From contig OX031058.1 of assembly GCA_943736015.1 (NCBI GenBank), positions 13,293,001 through 13,357,000 of the forward strand: a stretch of DNA of 64,000 bases, in the 5' to 3' direction. This document shows, one piece after another, positions 1 to 10,077 of the stretch (positions are counted from its first letter, which is position 1; each line of letters begins with the position of its first letter). Under the pieces are notes generated by a model that was not told the DNA's origin, made no database searches, and was given only the letters and a program-made list of their open reading frames with translations. The stretch is from Tridacna crocea. Taxonomy: Eukaryota > Mollusca > Bivalvia > Cardiida > Cardiidae. The position numbers and the translations under genes were made by a program.

Positions 1-530
1 GCCCTTCAGATTCTTGGACGAACATTTTACAAAAGTACATAAAGAATCATCTTATATTCCCAAAGCCTTATAATTTTCTTTCATAAAACCCCAATAGTCG
101 AAAACTATCCGACAACAAGAGGAATAAGAGATTCGCTAAAACCCATTTCGAAATCATCGGGAAACACGATCTATTTCTACATAAGCAACTCGGTCATTTA
201 TGTACCGGAAATACACATACGAAGCTCCTAACATAGCGTCCGAAGAAGACATCACGGAAAATAATCAGATGTTTGTTATGGAATTTAAGCGTCATTAGTC
301 ACGTGCCAGTCACCTAACATTCCCACAATGCATTTTTTTTTATTTTTGGCGCGAAATCTAAAAATAGCTTAAGAGGCTAAGTAGCCTTTTAAGGGAATAC
401 CATAAAAAATATTTTTTTAATGTAATGATTCTTGATTATTGATGATATGCATTGTTTTTTCATATAAAATTTTCATATATATATTTTTGATTTGGTGTGC
501 TGTGAAAATTCTAAATATCCATCTTTAAAG
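1..530 (+). repeat. Family P element, copy 1 (partial, frame broken)
   Basis: Matches 12195-12840 (inverted) and 35563-36140. The shared frame (..ALQILGR.FYK.., ..KTPIVENYPTTR..) has a stop after FYKST, so it is dead. It is followed by a shared A/T-rich 3' half (TTTGGCGCGAAATCTAAAAA, then CTTTTAAGGGAATACCAT), ending near ATCCATCTTTAAAG. The left side is cut by the window edge. Confidence 0.7.
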
Positions 531-559
531 CATTACGCCACTCTCCATGCATTACAGAA

Positions 560-800
560 TGTTTCAAAACTGAGTCAACAAGGATGGGATCTGCACAGTC
601 GGTGTAATGCAGAGAAATGGCTCTCCCCTACAAAATGACCCATGGGTCATTTCACTACTTAGAGAAATGACCCGGGTCATTATTCTACGTAGAGAAATAA
701 CCCTCTGGGATAGTTTCTCTACATAGGATAATGACCGGGGTAACATAGGATAATGACCCATTGGTCATTTTGTTGGGGAGGTGATTTCTCTGCATTACAC
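560..800. repeat. ATGACCCATGGGTCATTT-rich fold-back region
   Basis: Repeated blocks of AATGACCC and GGGTCATT alternate with AGAGAAAT, flanked by inverted GGTGTAATGCAGAGAAAT (600-617) and ATTTCTCTGCATTACACC (783-800). Likely a small fold-back element with 18-bp inverted ends. Confidence 0.55.
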
Positions 801-984
801 CGGCAAAAATCAAATGAAAAAAGAAAGAAACGTCTCAGTACTCAAAAGATATAAAAGAAAAAACCTTGTCTGCAGATAATAAATCAAATAAGTATCTAAA
901 GAACATTAAAAATGAAAGTCCTTTAAATAATTACTATATGATAAGATAACAAATTGGTGACGACTCCCATAAAGATAAGCAGTA

Positions 985-1214
985 TTAACCCTTTACCCCA
1001 TAAGTCATTTTATGTTACCTCTAATTGACCCTAAATAACAGCAAGGATGAAGCAGTTTCTTATGTGTATATGACAACATTTTTGATAACATAGAAAACAT
1101 TGTGACAAAAGGCGAAATTGCTCTTCACGAGCAATTTCACCTTTTGCCACAATGTTTTCCAAAGGCTCCTACAAGCAATGCGTAGAAATGAGTATCTATG
1201 GAGTAAAGGGTTGA
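985..1214. mobile_element. Family A MITE, CTCG-loop subfamily
   Basis: Starts TTAACCCTTTACCCC and ends GTAAAGGGTTGA (one base off TTAA). The central hairpin has AAATTGCTC/GAGCAATTT in place of the usual ATGCTGG/CCAGCAT, with arms AGGCGAAA/TTTCACCTT. Best match is 22563-22791, inverted. Confidence 0.8.
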
Positions 1215-1404
1215 AACAACCAATACTCTTATGTAAAAATACATACGAGACATGCTCTGGCAAAAAGGGCCTCAATGCATTTCTTTCATGCATGACAATA
1301 GCCCAAGTCATCTTATAAATTTGAATCTCCAAGAGCCACTTTTTCAAACGCCCAACTCATTCATGTGGTGGATTGGTCCTTTGACAAACAAAAAATTGAG
1401 CCAC

Positions 1405-1540
1405 AGCGAAAAGTTTCGGCCAAGATCAGCCTGCGCGAACTGCGCAGGCTGACATGAGTCGATACTTTTCGCAGATACATTAAGTCACCTTTTCACAAAG
1501 CAAGTATCGACCCAGGTCAGCCTGCGCAAAACTTTTCACT
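1405..1540. repeat. Family C fold-back (CAGCCTGCGC hairpin)
   Basis: ATCAGCCTGCGCGAACTGCGCAGGCTGA forms a hairpin flanked by GAAAAGTTTCGGCC and GTCGATACTTTTCGCAG. A second partial unit (CAGCCTGCGCAAAAC) follows at 1517. Confidence 0.7.
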
Positions 1541-1917
1541 ATTAGTCAATTTTGTGTATGTCCAAGGTCCACTTTAGCTCATGATTAAGTCGACTGTTAA
1601 AAATGTGGCTATTGTAGATCCATAATTAAGTCCCTTTTTTTGCCAGAACGTGCTTCATATTTGTTTTTAACCATCCCCCATAAACGTTATAGACAGACAT
1701 ATGTTTTATGTTTCCGTACACTGGAAAGATACAGAGATTTAAATCCTTTTAAAGAATGAAAAATGTGGAAGCTGTAAAAGGTATCTGGTAGAATATGTGA
1801 GAAATAATTCCTTCCTCAAAAATTCATTTTGTCTGTTATCTTTTTGTCTGATAGACTGGTCCTTTGACATGCAGATACTAACCGATAGCAAATCTTTTGA
1901 GCAAGGTAAGCAAGCCT

Positions 1918-2370
1918 GACAGCTAGCCAGCCACCAAGCAAGAAAGCCAGCCAGCCAGCAAGCCACCTAACAAGCTAGCTGGCAAGCAAACCAACCAACC
2001 AAGCCAGCTAACAAGCCACCGAGCAAGAGAGCCAGCCAGCCAGCCATCAAGTAAGAAAGACAGCCAGCCAGACCCCAAGGAAGAAATCCAGCTAGCCAGC
2101 CACCAAGCAAGAAAGCCAGCCAGCCAGCGCCAAGCAAGAAAACCAGCTAGCCAGCCATCAAGCGAGCATGCCAGCCAGTCAGCCACCAAGCAAGCAAGCC
2201 AGCCAGGTAGCCAGCCACCAAGCAAAAAAGCCAGCTAGCCAGCCACCAAGCAAGCAAGCCAGCCAGCAAGCAACCAAGCAAGCAAGCAAGCTAGCCAGCC
2301 ACCAAGCCATCTACTAAGATAGCTGGCAAGCAAACCGACCAAGCTAGCCAGCCAGCTAGCCGGTCACCAA
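1918..2370. repeat. Degenerate AGCC/AAGC tetranucleotide minisatellite
   Basis: About 450 bp of CCAGCCAGCCACCAAGCAAG-like sequence in a 4-base register. The minus strand reads as Trp/Leu/Ala/Gly repeats (WLAGFLAWWLAS), an artefact of composition rather than a protein. Confidence 0.85.
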
Positions 2371-2575
2371 CTCTTCAAACAAACTTTTAAACACTGCCAA
2401 ACAATCCAGATTTTAACAACGCTTAAAAAAGCTCTTGGAAACATTGTGGAAAAAGGAGAAAATGCTGGTTATCAGCATTTTCTCCTTTTCCCGCAATGCT
2501 TTCAAAAATTTCTAGAATACTTTCCATGTTTGAACTGACATCAACTATGTTGTCAAAAAAATACTTTTAATTTAG
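2350..2575. mobile_element. Family A MITE, degenerate ends
   Basis: The core hairpin (GGAGAAAATGCTGG, TTAT, CAGCATTTTCTCC) is clear at 2440-2512. Flanks only weakly match (AAACAATCCAGATTTTAAC on the left), so the ends are approximate. Confidence 0.6.
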
Positions 2576-3160
2576 GCAAGTCAATAATTTCGTGGCGTTG
2601 TACGAGAGTTGACAGGGAGAGTATTATCAGAGTACAAATGGAAAATATGGGTCGAAATAAACTTTGCTTATTTGCAAGTTTGAACGATGAGAACCTTGAC
2701 ATCAAAAGATTATGCACGCACGCGAGTATGTATATGTACATATCTGCAAATTAATCATAAAAATATCTGTAGTGCGGGGACGATTAAACCGAGGAGGAAA
2801 ATTAAGAACAGGTGGAGTGAAAATCCCCCCGACCCACAAATCAACACTTCACATCGGGAAACTGGAACATTAGTTTACAACTCATAATTTGCCGCTACGA
2901 TCAAGAATGCAACAAAGAAATGGCAGTAAAACACATTTCAATCAAAACGTGTGTCTGCGTGTGTGTGTGCTTTTTTTTGCTGACAAAAAATCACGGATAA
3001 AAACGCAGAAATTTGTCGAGTCTGTAAATCTGATTTAAAACTTGTAGAACTTTGCGACCCATAACGAAGTTGGGTCAAAACCAAAGGGCATTCCTGAAAT
3101 GCAGCGAAAGTTAGCTTTGCCCCTTTATTACATACAAAAATTTCAGACTTGTACACGAAT
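2576..3160. other. No gene or repeat recognised
   Basis: Only a short GTGTGTCTGCGTGTGTGTGTG run near 2950; nothing else stands out. Confidence 0.4.
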
Positions 3161-3513
3161 TATGCTGGCGTCACACAGTCCCGAATTTGACATCAGATGG
3201 CCACACCAATATGAATTTTTTAATTTCGCACGAAGTTCGCCCCGAACTGGGTAAAACAGCATATCAACAGCCGAAGCAAAGACGATGCCTTCAGAACGCC
3301 ACGCGATGGCTCCCGAACCAGACACGAAAGCAACATAAATATGTGAATTTCATATTAAGTAGGTTACCCGCAGGACAAACGAAGACCACACGATGGGTAA
3401 GTCTCGAAGACATCACGTGACCTCCCGATGGTGTAGCCGACAGTGGAAAATTCAATTGCTGATCAGAGATTATTAGGTTAGAATACGCAGTATTCTTTCT
3501 TTATTTCAAACAG

Positions 3514-3586
3514 AATCAATCTTTAATTCAGATTTATCATGCCACAAAAGGCAGGAAGGCGCAAAGGGAAGAAGCTGTCTGAGCCT
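3514..3586 (+). CDS. Exon-like block with start codon (MPQKAGRRKGKKLSEP)
   Basis: Inside element L, a strong acceptor (TTCTTTCTTTATTTCAAACAG) is followed by ATG at 3539, sixteen basic codons and a donor, CCT|GTAAGAG, at 3587. A second good acceptor (CCTTTTTTCCTATAG) ends at 3655 and opens a frame that stops after 19 codons. A donor-like ATGG|GTAAGT sits upstream at 3397. This could be the 5' end of an element-encoded protein, or a host exon captured by the element. Confidence 0.3.
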
Positions 3587-3920
3587 GTAAGAGTTGCTTA
3601 TTGTATTCTCTTAAGTTTATCAAGAGCAGCAATCCTGCTGCCTTTTTTCCTATAGTTGTCGCACCATCAAAGTATGCCATTCTGTTTGAAATTAATTATG
3701 ATTAATTGTGATTGAAACTTTAGAACAGTTGCTGAGGACTGACGATGAAAAACGCTGGCCTATTATATATCCACATTACCATGACACAATCATTTGAAAC
3801 GCTTCAGCCACCCAAAGTCAGCTGTCTTCGTCCACACCGCAGTCCATCTCGATGTCATCGTGTTTTAATACGATGGCTACACGGTGGCATTGCTAGGACT
3901 TCACGTAGTCGTGTTGCCTT

Positions 3921-5045
3921 TGTTGGATCATATTTGTAACAAACATATATGTAACACATTTGTTACGTACATGATCACATTCGTAACAGATAAAGTGTGT
4001 TACAAATGTGTTTGTCCGAAATGGGGGTTGACATGAGAAGCATATATGTAACAGGTTTAGTTGTCTATTTGTATTCAAACAATTAACAGCAATAGCAACA
4101 TCATTATATTCTTTACACTATTGATCATGTAATATAAATGTTTTAAAAATATCACTGTAATTGTAATCTTTCAACTGAATGAGTTTTAAAACATATTTAT
4201 TTCAATACTTGGAGTTATCTGCCCTTGTCTCAGCCCATTTTATATATTTTCCTATATCTATCGTTAAAAGGTAACCATAGCAACCACATCGCAATAAAAT
4301 ACACAAAATAATTTCAACATATTGCCGTAATAATACGGGGTTTGATCAGTGCTTAAACACTTTTAAGCAAATGCATCGAGTTTTGTAGGTTCTACTAACA
4401 CGCAGAAATGCATTACGCAACTTTGACTTCATTTTTCAGGTAAATGACGTTTGTAGGGTTCATATAGTAAATTGGTCATAACTCACAAGATAACCTGAAT
4501 AATCTGTTCAAATAAAGACTAACATACTCCAGAAATATTATACATTCAAAATAACGTTGTTTATCAAATACTCACCAATTGTCCGAAGGTACATTTTCTC
4601 ACGTTGTGGCCCATATATATATGTTTATATATATAAACAGAGAGCAGCCACGATACCGGACATCATATTCATGAATATCCTTTAAAGAGTTGAGGAAATA
4701 TGGAGCGGACGCGATAGAGTGACGTCGACGTCACCGCCGATGACGACGATGGACAAAGTGACACAACAAATCAGTATCAAGATATTGGCCCATCTGGTGA
4801 ATAAAAACCTGCTACAAATGTGTTTCAGATGTAAATATGCATTCTTTTGTACTGTTTTTAAATCAAAATTGACCTGTGACATATGTGATTTCTTGTCACA
4901 TCAAAAACCGGCATCGATCATATTCGTCACAAAATATGTAACATTTATGCTTGATTTCCGAGTCATATATGTAACACATGTTACATATGTGATCATATAT
5001 GTAACAGGTGTTACATATATGATTTGTTACAAATATGATCCAACA
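3921..5045. mobile_element. Element M nested in L, TSD TGCCTT
   Basis: The ends TGTTGGATCATATTTGTAAC and GTTACAAATATGATCCAACA are inverted copies, and the similarity continues over about 75 bp of ATATGTAACA motifs. TGCCTT directly flanks both ends (3915-3920 and 5046-5051), as expected of a 6-bp target duplication. Length 1125 bp; no transposase frame, so non-autonomous. Confidence 0.75.
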
Positions 5046-5507
5046 TGCCTTCCTAAGACAATCGGGCGACTTCTTATTTCCTTATTATTATATTCGTGAG
5101 GCGAAATATGCCCGATGGCACCGATGATCACACGAAGTAAAGACGAAGATCACACGATCCGACAAGATGCGCTCACGATGTCATTACGAAGGACAAAATG
5201 GACACACGAATTCTTCACGAAAAGGAACCTTCGCAAAGTCTTCGGGCAATTTTTTGACATGCCAAAGATTTTGTAACCGCTCCCGAAGTTTCTGCCGGAG
5301 CCTAAGGAACTCAACCGGCGGTCATACGATGGCTTTAGATGCCCTCACGAATGGCCCGATATTTGTACGACCAGGTGCGAATTTGAACATTTCTTATATC
5401 GTGTGTCCATCTGGAATCAATTTCGGGACTGTGTGACGCCTGCATAAGGAAATTCACAGAGGACAACTTACATGATCTTTAAATGATAATCATTGCTTTT
5501 GAATGAG

Positions 5508-5690
5508 TAGAAAACATTGTGGGAAAAGGAGAAAATGCTGGCTACCAGCATTTTCTTCTTTTCCCGCAAGGTTTTTTTCTTCTTTTTAAAGAATTTTTTT
5601 TTGAGTAACAAAATTTATATTTTGCTGTATGCAAGAGCTTTTAGTATTGAGAAGCCCGGCAAGATTTTGTTGTCTGGTAAAGAGCTGCGG
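5508..5690. mobile_element. Family A MITE, partial
   Basis: The hairpin GAGAAAATGCTGGCTACCAGCATTTTCTTC is followed by a decayed arm ending AAGATTTTGTTGTCTGGTAAAG. The left arm is not recognisable. Confidence 0.65.
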
Positions 5691-5883
5691 TTCACAAAGG
5701 CAATCATCGAGGGTGACTAATATAAGTTAATGAGAACTTGCTTCACTATGGATATGGTACAAAGAGGTTTAATAGACTGAACACATTTGTAATGGTACTC
5801 AGATGGGTCTTCATTTAATCTTCTTAACTCTTAGCAGTATGTATAGTTTTCATTCAGCCTTGAACTCTGAAAAAGGGTTTTTC

Positions 5884-6503
5884 ATTTGCCAAACAATCCT
5901 TAGTTTTTACGACCCAAAGGAAGAAGCCCTCTGAAAACATTCCGACTAGTAAGCAGCATTTTCTCCTTTACCCCACAATTTTTTCTACTCTCCTGACATC
6001 TTCGCGAGCCAAGGTTACGATCACTACGTGGATCTTACCTTGGCTGATTGAGCCCGATTTCGAGATTCCTGCGGTGCGCCCTCTATTGGATGTTTGTTAT
6101 TACCCCCGTTTATATCATATTTCTAAAAGCCAATGAAATATCGTTTAACAAACCGCTTACGAATACACATGAAGCGATATGCAGACATCCCTGTGGGTTT
6201 CCATGTCTACCTTCTATTCGAAGGGTAGCGACCTTGTTCTATTTTTATCAAAGATGAAATGCGACGAGGGATTTCATTCGTTGCAGTTAGAGCTGGCTGC
6301 ATCCAATGAAAAAGCATATCGGGGGAATGTAAAAATCAAGCTCAATCCGCCAAGGGTAGAGTAGCGTAGTGAATCGTCAGCCTTGGCTTGCGAAGATGCT
6401 TTCCAGAAGTCAACTTTCAAATTTTGAGTAACATTTATTTTGTCGTCTGCAATTGCTTTGAAATTGGACAAGTCTAAAATTTTGTCGTTTGGTAAAGGGT
6501 TAA
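5884..6503 (-). mobile_element. Family A MITE split by a nested insertion
   Basis: The left piece (TTTGCCAAACAATCC through TTTCTACTCTCC) and the right piece (ACATTTATTTTGTCGTCTGC through GGTAAAGGGTTAA) together make one copy. The hairpin's first arm is eroded. About 400 bp (5997-6398) interrupts it. Confidence 0.7.
5997..6398. mobile_element. Nested 402-bp inverted-repeat element
   Basis: Ends CATCTTCGCGAGCCAAGG and CCTTGGCTTGCGAAGATG are inverted, with pairing continuing about 34 bp (GATCACTACG against CGTAGTGAATC). No clear target duplication. It interrupts a family A copy, so it is younger than that copy. Confidence 0.65.
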
Positions 6504-6559
6504 ACGCATCTGCAAACAGCAACGATTCGAGTCAGCCTGTTTGCTTGGTTTGGTTCTAG

Positions 6560-7030
6560 AATATACATGCTCAAGAAAGATATAGAGGATATTTGTGTTT
6601 TACGGTGAAAGATCGCAATTTGTTTCATCTCGTGAACATCATCGATAATATTTTCGCAAGTGGCTGGGTTCAATCCATTTTTGGGGCAACTTTCGTCAAA
6701 ATGCAGTGTAGTTCGTTCCTCGTAGCTTATTTATCCGCATAAATTACAATAACGTCAAACTCGCGAAATGTAGAGTAAATTACGTCATAACGTCATATTT
6801 CCATCTAACTGTGAGCCACGCGAATTTTACCCGGGTAACTTGTGCCCGTGAACTACTATTTTCGCCTTCAATTGAAAAATAAAAGTATGAAAATCGGTAT
6901 TTTCACAGGTTGTAACCATGAAATATCGAATAATATTTCACCGATATTTCTCGATAACATATCGGAAAGCGGTAGTTTATCCAGAAATAATAGTGGATTA
7001 TGGTTTGATATTTCATGGTTACGACCATAG
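6560..7030. repeat. Family F fold-back segment
   Basis: GGTGAAAGATCG, then TTTCATCTCGTGAACATCATCG, then the GAAATGTAGAGTAAATTACGTCATAACG section and the TGTAACCATGAAATATCG / CGATATTTC arms. Related to 7290-7510, 7745-7992, 41485-41940 and 46265-46660. Confidence 0.6.
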
Positions 7031-7289
7031 TATCGATTTCATGTTTCCTAACTGTTCAGTTGATAGCGGAAGTTCCTGCGTACTATTTATATCTAGGTTA
7101 AGAGCGTGTGTCAAATGCAACCTGCGGGACATATGACGTAATCTATGTACATTTACCATGCATTTCTTGCGTTTTACGTAATATGATAATGCGTTGTTAT
7201 GTGAAGGGGTTCGCCACGTCGTAAGAAAAAAAAATAATGCCGTGAATGGATTTTGATGGAAGTCCGAACACAAAAGAGGTTAGAAGCAT

Positions 7290-7510
7290 GAAACAAATAG
7301 AACATTTTTTTTTCGGTGAAAGAACGAACTTTTAGTTCATCGAGTGAACATCATTAGTTATATTTTCACGAGTGGCCCAGCTACGGATGAAAATACTACC
7401 TATGATGTTCACCCGATGAAATGAATAGAGGATATTTGTTCTTTTCGGTGAAAGATCGACATTTATTTCATCGAGTGGGCACCATCGGTAATATTTTCAT
7501 GAGTGGCGCA
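7290..7510. repeat. Family F fold-back segment
   Basis: TTCATCGAGTGAACATCA pairs with TGATGTTCACCCGATGAA around a TTTTCACGAGTGGC centre. A second half-unit (7428-7510) repeats the same start. Confidence 0.6.
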
Positions 7511-7744
7511 GCAAAAATTAGCTTTTGCATAGCTTTCTGCATAGCCTGGCATTCAGGCCCTGCATTTAAGTCATTCTAATAAACAAGGTACACAACTACA
7601 GCAAAGTCACAGACATGTGTGTTGTTACATGCCCTTCTTCTGAAATATAGGTAAAATCAGACATTCAGAAGAGTTAGAACACAGAGTTTTCGTTTTTCAG
7701 TTTTACTTGATGATTTTGTTTTAATGAAAAGGCTCTATTTAACG

Positions 7745-7992
7745 GACTGACACAGTCAACCCTTCTGCATAGCAACGCATTACAATATTACGTCAAGTGC
7801 GAGAAATGTAAGGTAAGTGACGTCATATTTCCATCTGGTTGTGAGGCACGCACAATTAACCTAGGCATCAAGAACATGAAAATTGGTATTTTCACTGGTG
7901 GTACCAGTATAAGATCGAAAAATATTTTCACTGCTATATCTCGATATCCTACCGGAAAGCATGAAATACAAGAGCGGCAAATTGTCGCAAGA
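7745..7992. repeat. Family F internal segment
   Basis: Shares ATTACGTCAAGTGCGAGAAA, TTTCCATCTGGTTGTGAGGC and ATCGAAAAATATTTTCACTG with 41700-41940 and 46470-46660. Confidence 0.6.
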
Positions 7993-8031
7993 TACGCCCG
8001 TCTTACCCCAAGTTGTAAAGCTGGGGCATGC

Positions 8032-9287
8032 ACCGGACAAAATTCAAGTATGAAAAACAACAAAGGGCAATAACTCAAAAATTAAGCAAGCAGGAGTTGT
8101 GATTTCTGTGCACTGCACTCCCCATCGAGTCTATCCACCTATGAAATTTCATAACCCTAGCTAGTATAGTTTTGGAGATATGCTTCGGACAAAAATCAAG
8201 TATGAAAAACGACAAAGGGCAATAACTCAAAAATTAAGCAAGCAAGAGTTATGATTCCTGTGCACTGCACTCCCCCTCGGTGAGATCTATCCACCCATGA
8301 AATTTCATAACCCTAGCTAGTATAGTTTTGGAGATATTCACCGGACAAAATTCAAGTATAAAAAACGACAAAGGGCAATAACTGAAAAATTAAGAAAGCA
8401 AGAGTTATGATTCTTGTGCACTGCACTCCCCCTCAGTGAGATCTATCCACCCATGAAATTTCATAACCCTAGCTACTATAGTTCTGAAGATATGCTCCGG
8501 GCAAAATTCAAGTATGAAAAACAACAAAGGGCAATAACTCAAAAATTAAGCAAGCAAGAGTTATGATTCTTGTGTACTGCACTCCCCCTCAATGAGATCT
8601 ATCCACCCATGAAATTTCATAACCCTAGCTAGTATAGTTTTGGAGATATTCACCGGACAAAATTCAAGTATAAAAAAACGACAAAGGGCAATAACTGAAA
8701 AATTAAGAAAGCAAGAGTTATGATTCTTGTGCACTGCACTCCCCCTCAGTGAGATCTATCCACCCATGAAATTTCATAACCCTAGCTACTATAGTTCTGA
8801 AGATATGCTCCGGACAAAATTCAAGTATGAAAAATAACAAAGGGCAATAACTGAAAAATTAAGCAAGCAAGAGTTATGATTCCTGTGCACTGCACTCCCC
8901 CTCAATGAGATCTATCCACCCATGAAATTTCATAACCCTAGCTAGTATAGTTTTGGAGATATGCTCCGGACAAAATTCAAGTATGAAAAACAACAAAGGG
9001 CAATAACTCAAAAATTAAGCGAGCAAGAGTAATGATTCCTGTGCACTGCACTCCGCCTCGATGAGATCTATCCACCCATGAAATTTCATAACCCTAGCTT
9101 GTATAGTTTTGGAGATATGCTCCGGACAAAATTCAAGTATGAAAAACAACAAAGGGCAATAACTCAAAAATTAAGCGAGCAAGAGTTATGATTCCTGTGC
9201 ACTGCACTCCGCCTCGATGAGATCTATCCACCCATGAAATTTCATAACCCTAGCTTGTATAGTTTTGGAGATATGCTCCGGACAAAG
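8032..9287. repeat. 156-bp tandem repeat array, about 8 units
   Basis: AAAGGGCAATAACT recurs near 8062, 8214, 8370, 8526, 8683, 8839, 8995 and 9151. Units share GAGTTATGATTC, GTGCACTGCACTCC and CACCCATGAAATTTCATAAC. Divergence between units is low. Confidence 0.9.
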
Positions 9288-9292
9288 AACTG

Positions 9293-9336
9293 GACGCCGC
9301 CCGCCCGCCCGGACGCCCGCCCGCCCGCCACGGGTG
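9293..9336. repeat. CCCGCCCG microsatellite
   Basis: GC-rich (CCCG)n stretch right after the array; about the most GC-rich stretch in the window. Confidence 0.8.
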
Positions 9337-9371
9337 ATCCCATAATACGTCCCGTCTTCGACGGGCGTATA

Positions 9372-9480
9372 AAAATTGGTTATATTTTCACGAGCGGCGC
9401 AGCTATGGATGAAAATACTACCTATGATGCTCACCCGATGAAATAAAGTTAGATATTTCACCGAAAGAAAAAAAAAAAAC
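9372..9480. repeat. Family F arm
   Basis: TATTTTCACGAGCGGCGCAG, GATGAAAATACTACC, TTCACCGAAAG: the F arm resuming after the array element. Confidence 0.6.
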
Positions 9481-9849
9481 CAATTAGACATATTCTCTGC
9501 TTATTTTTCTGCCCCAAGAATTAAATGTATAGGCAATAAAGGGAATCTGATGCCCCCATAATTGTATAAAGATTAGATTTGCAAGCGATTTTTCCTTTGC
9601 CTTAATTCTTTTCAGTTTTACAACAAGTCATCATTCAGTATTATGGAATCCGGACATGTTCATGTCTGGTAACCCTCCCATAGTTAATTGTAATCACGAA
9701 GTCAAGGACCAAAGCCTACTATCGAGCTTGTAACAGAGGTGGGAGGTGGGGAGTGTCCGTAGGGGAAGCAATACAAAGCTCCGTTACTAATCAACCCAGA
9801 AATAGACTTCAAGAACAGATCTGTCGTCTTAAATTTTGTTGAATGCATT

Positions 9850-10077
9850 TTAACCTTTTCCCAAACAAGCCCTTGCTTTTACGTGTCTGCAGTACAAGTC
9901 TTTTGAAAACACTGTGGGAAAAGGAGAAATTGCTCGTAACGAGCAATTTCTCCTTTTCCCACAGTGTTTTCTGCCCCTTCGGGTAATTTTCTGCCATTGT
10001 TATGAAAGTTAATATTGTCGTCTGCAGACTCTTTCAGTTTGGAAAAGTCTAAAATTTGTCGTTTGGGAAAGGGTTAA
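9850..10077 (-). mobile_element. Family A MITE, full length, CTCG-loop
   Basis: TTAA at both ends. Hairpin GGAGAAATTGCTCGT/ACGAGCAATTTCTCC with an outer stem ACACTGTGGG/CCCACAGTGT, in which both sides carry the C/G change. Confidence 0.85.

Larger units (their letters stand above)
3162..5447. mobile_element. Element L: DNA-transposon-like, about 80-bp terminal inverted repeats
   Basis: ATGCTGGCGTCACACAGTCC (3161-3180) pairs with the inverted end GGACTGTGTGACGCCTGCAT (5427-5446), and the similarity runs about 80 bp inward (TCAGATGGCCACAC against TCCAGATGGACACAC inverted). TA on both sides could be a target duplication but is weak. The interior is CGAA/CCGA-rich, contains the exon-like block 3514-3586, and is split by element M. 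Without M it is about 1.16 kb. No transposase frame is visible. Confidence 0.65.
7993..9371. mobile_element. Tandem-array mobile element, 156-bp units (pearl/HINE-like)
   Basis: ATACGCCCGTC at 7993 and the inverted GACGGGCGTAT near 9361-9371 bound an array of about eight 156-bp units, then a GC-rich CCCGCCCG stretch, then CACGGGTGATCCCATAATACG with a terminal hairpin (GTCTTCGACGGG). Central satellite-like repeats next to a short simple repeat are typical of bivalve pearl-type elements and Helitron-derived HINEs. It sits inside family F sequence, which resumes at TTATATTTTCACGAGCGGCG. No coding capacity. Confidence 0.6.

Noticed and set aside
1923..2225. 100-codon Trp/Leu/Ala/Gly-rich frame resembling a membrane protein
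   Set aside because: Purely the AGCC/AAGC minisatellite read on the minus strand.
4719..5099. 126-codon plus-strand frame
   Set aside because: It crosses the M/L boundary and its C-terminal half is the ATATGTAAC palindromic motif; no domain is recognisable.
8032..9287. CRISPR-like regular array
   Set aside because: The 156-bp units are repeated along their whole length, with no variable spacers, in a eukaryotic mobile-element setting.
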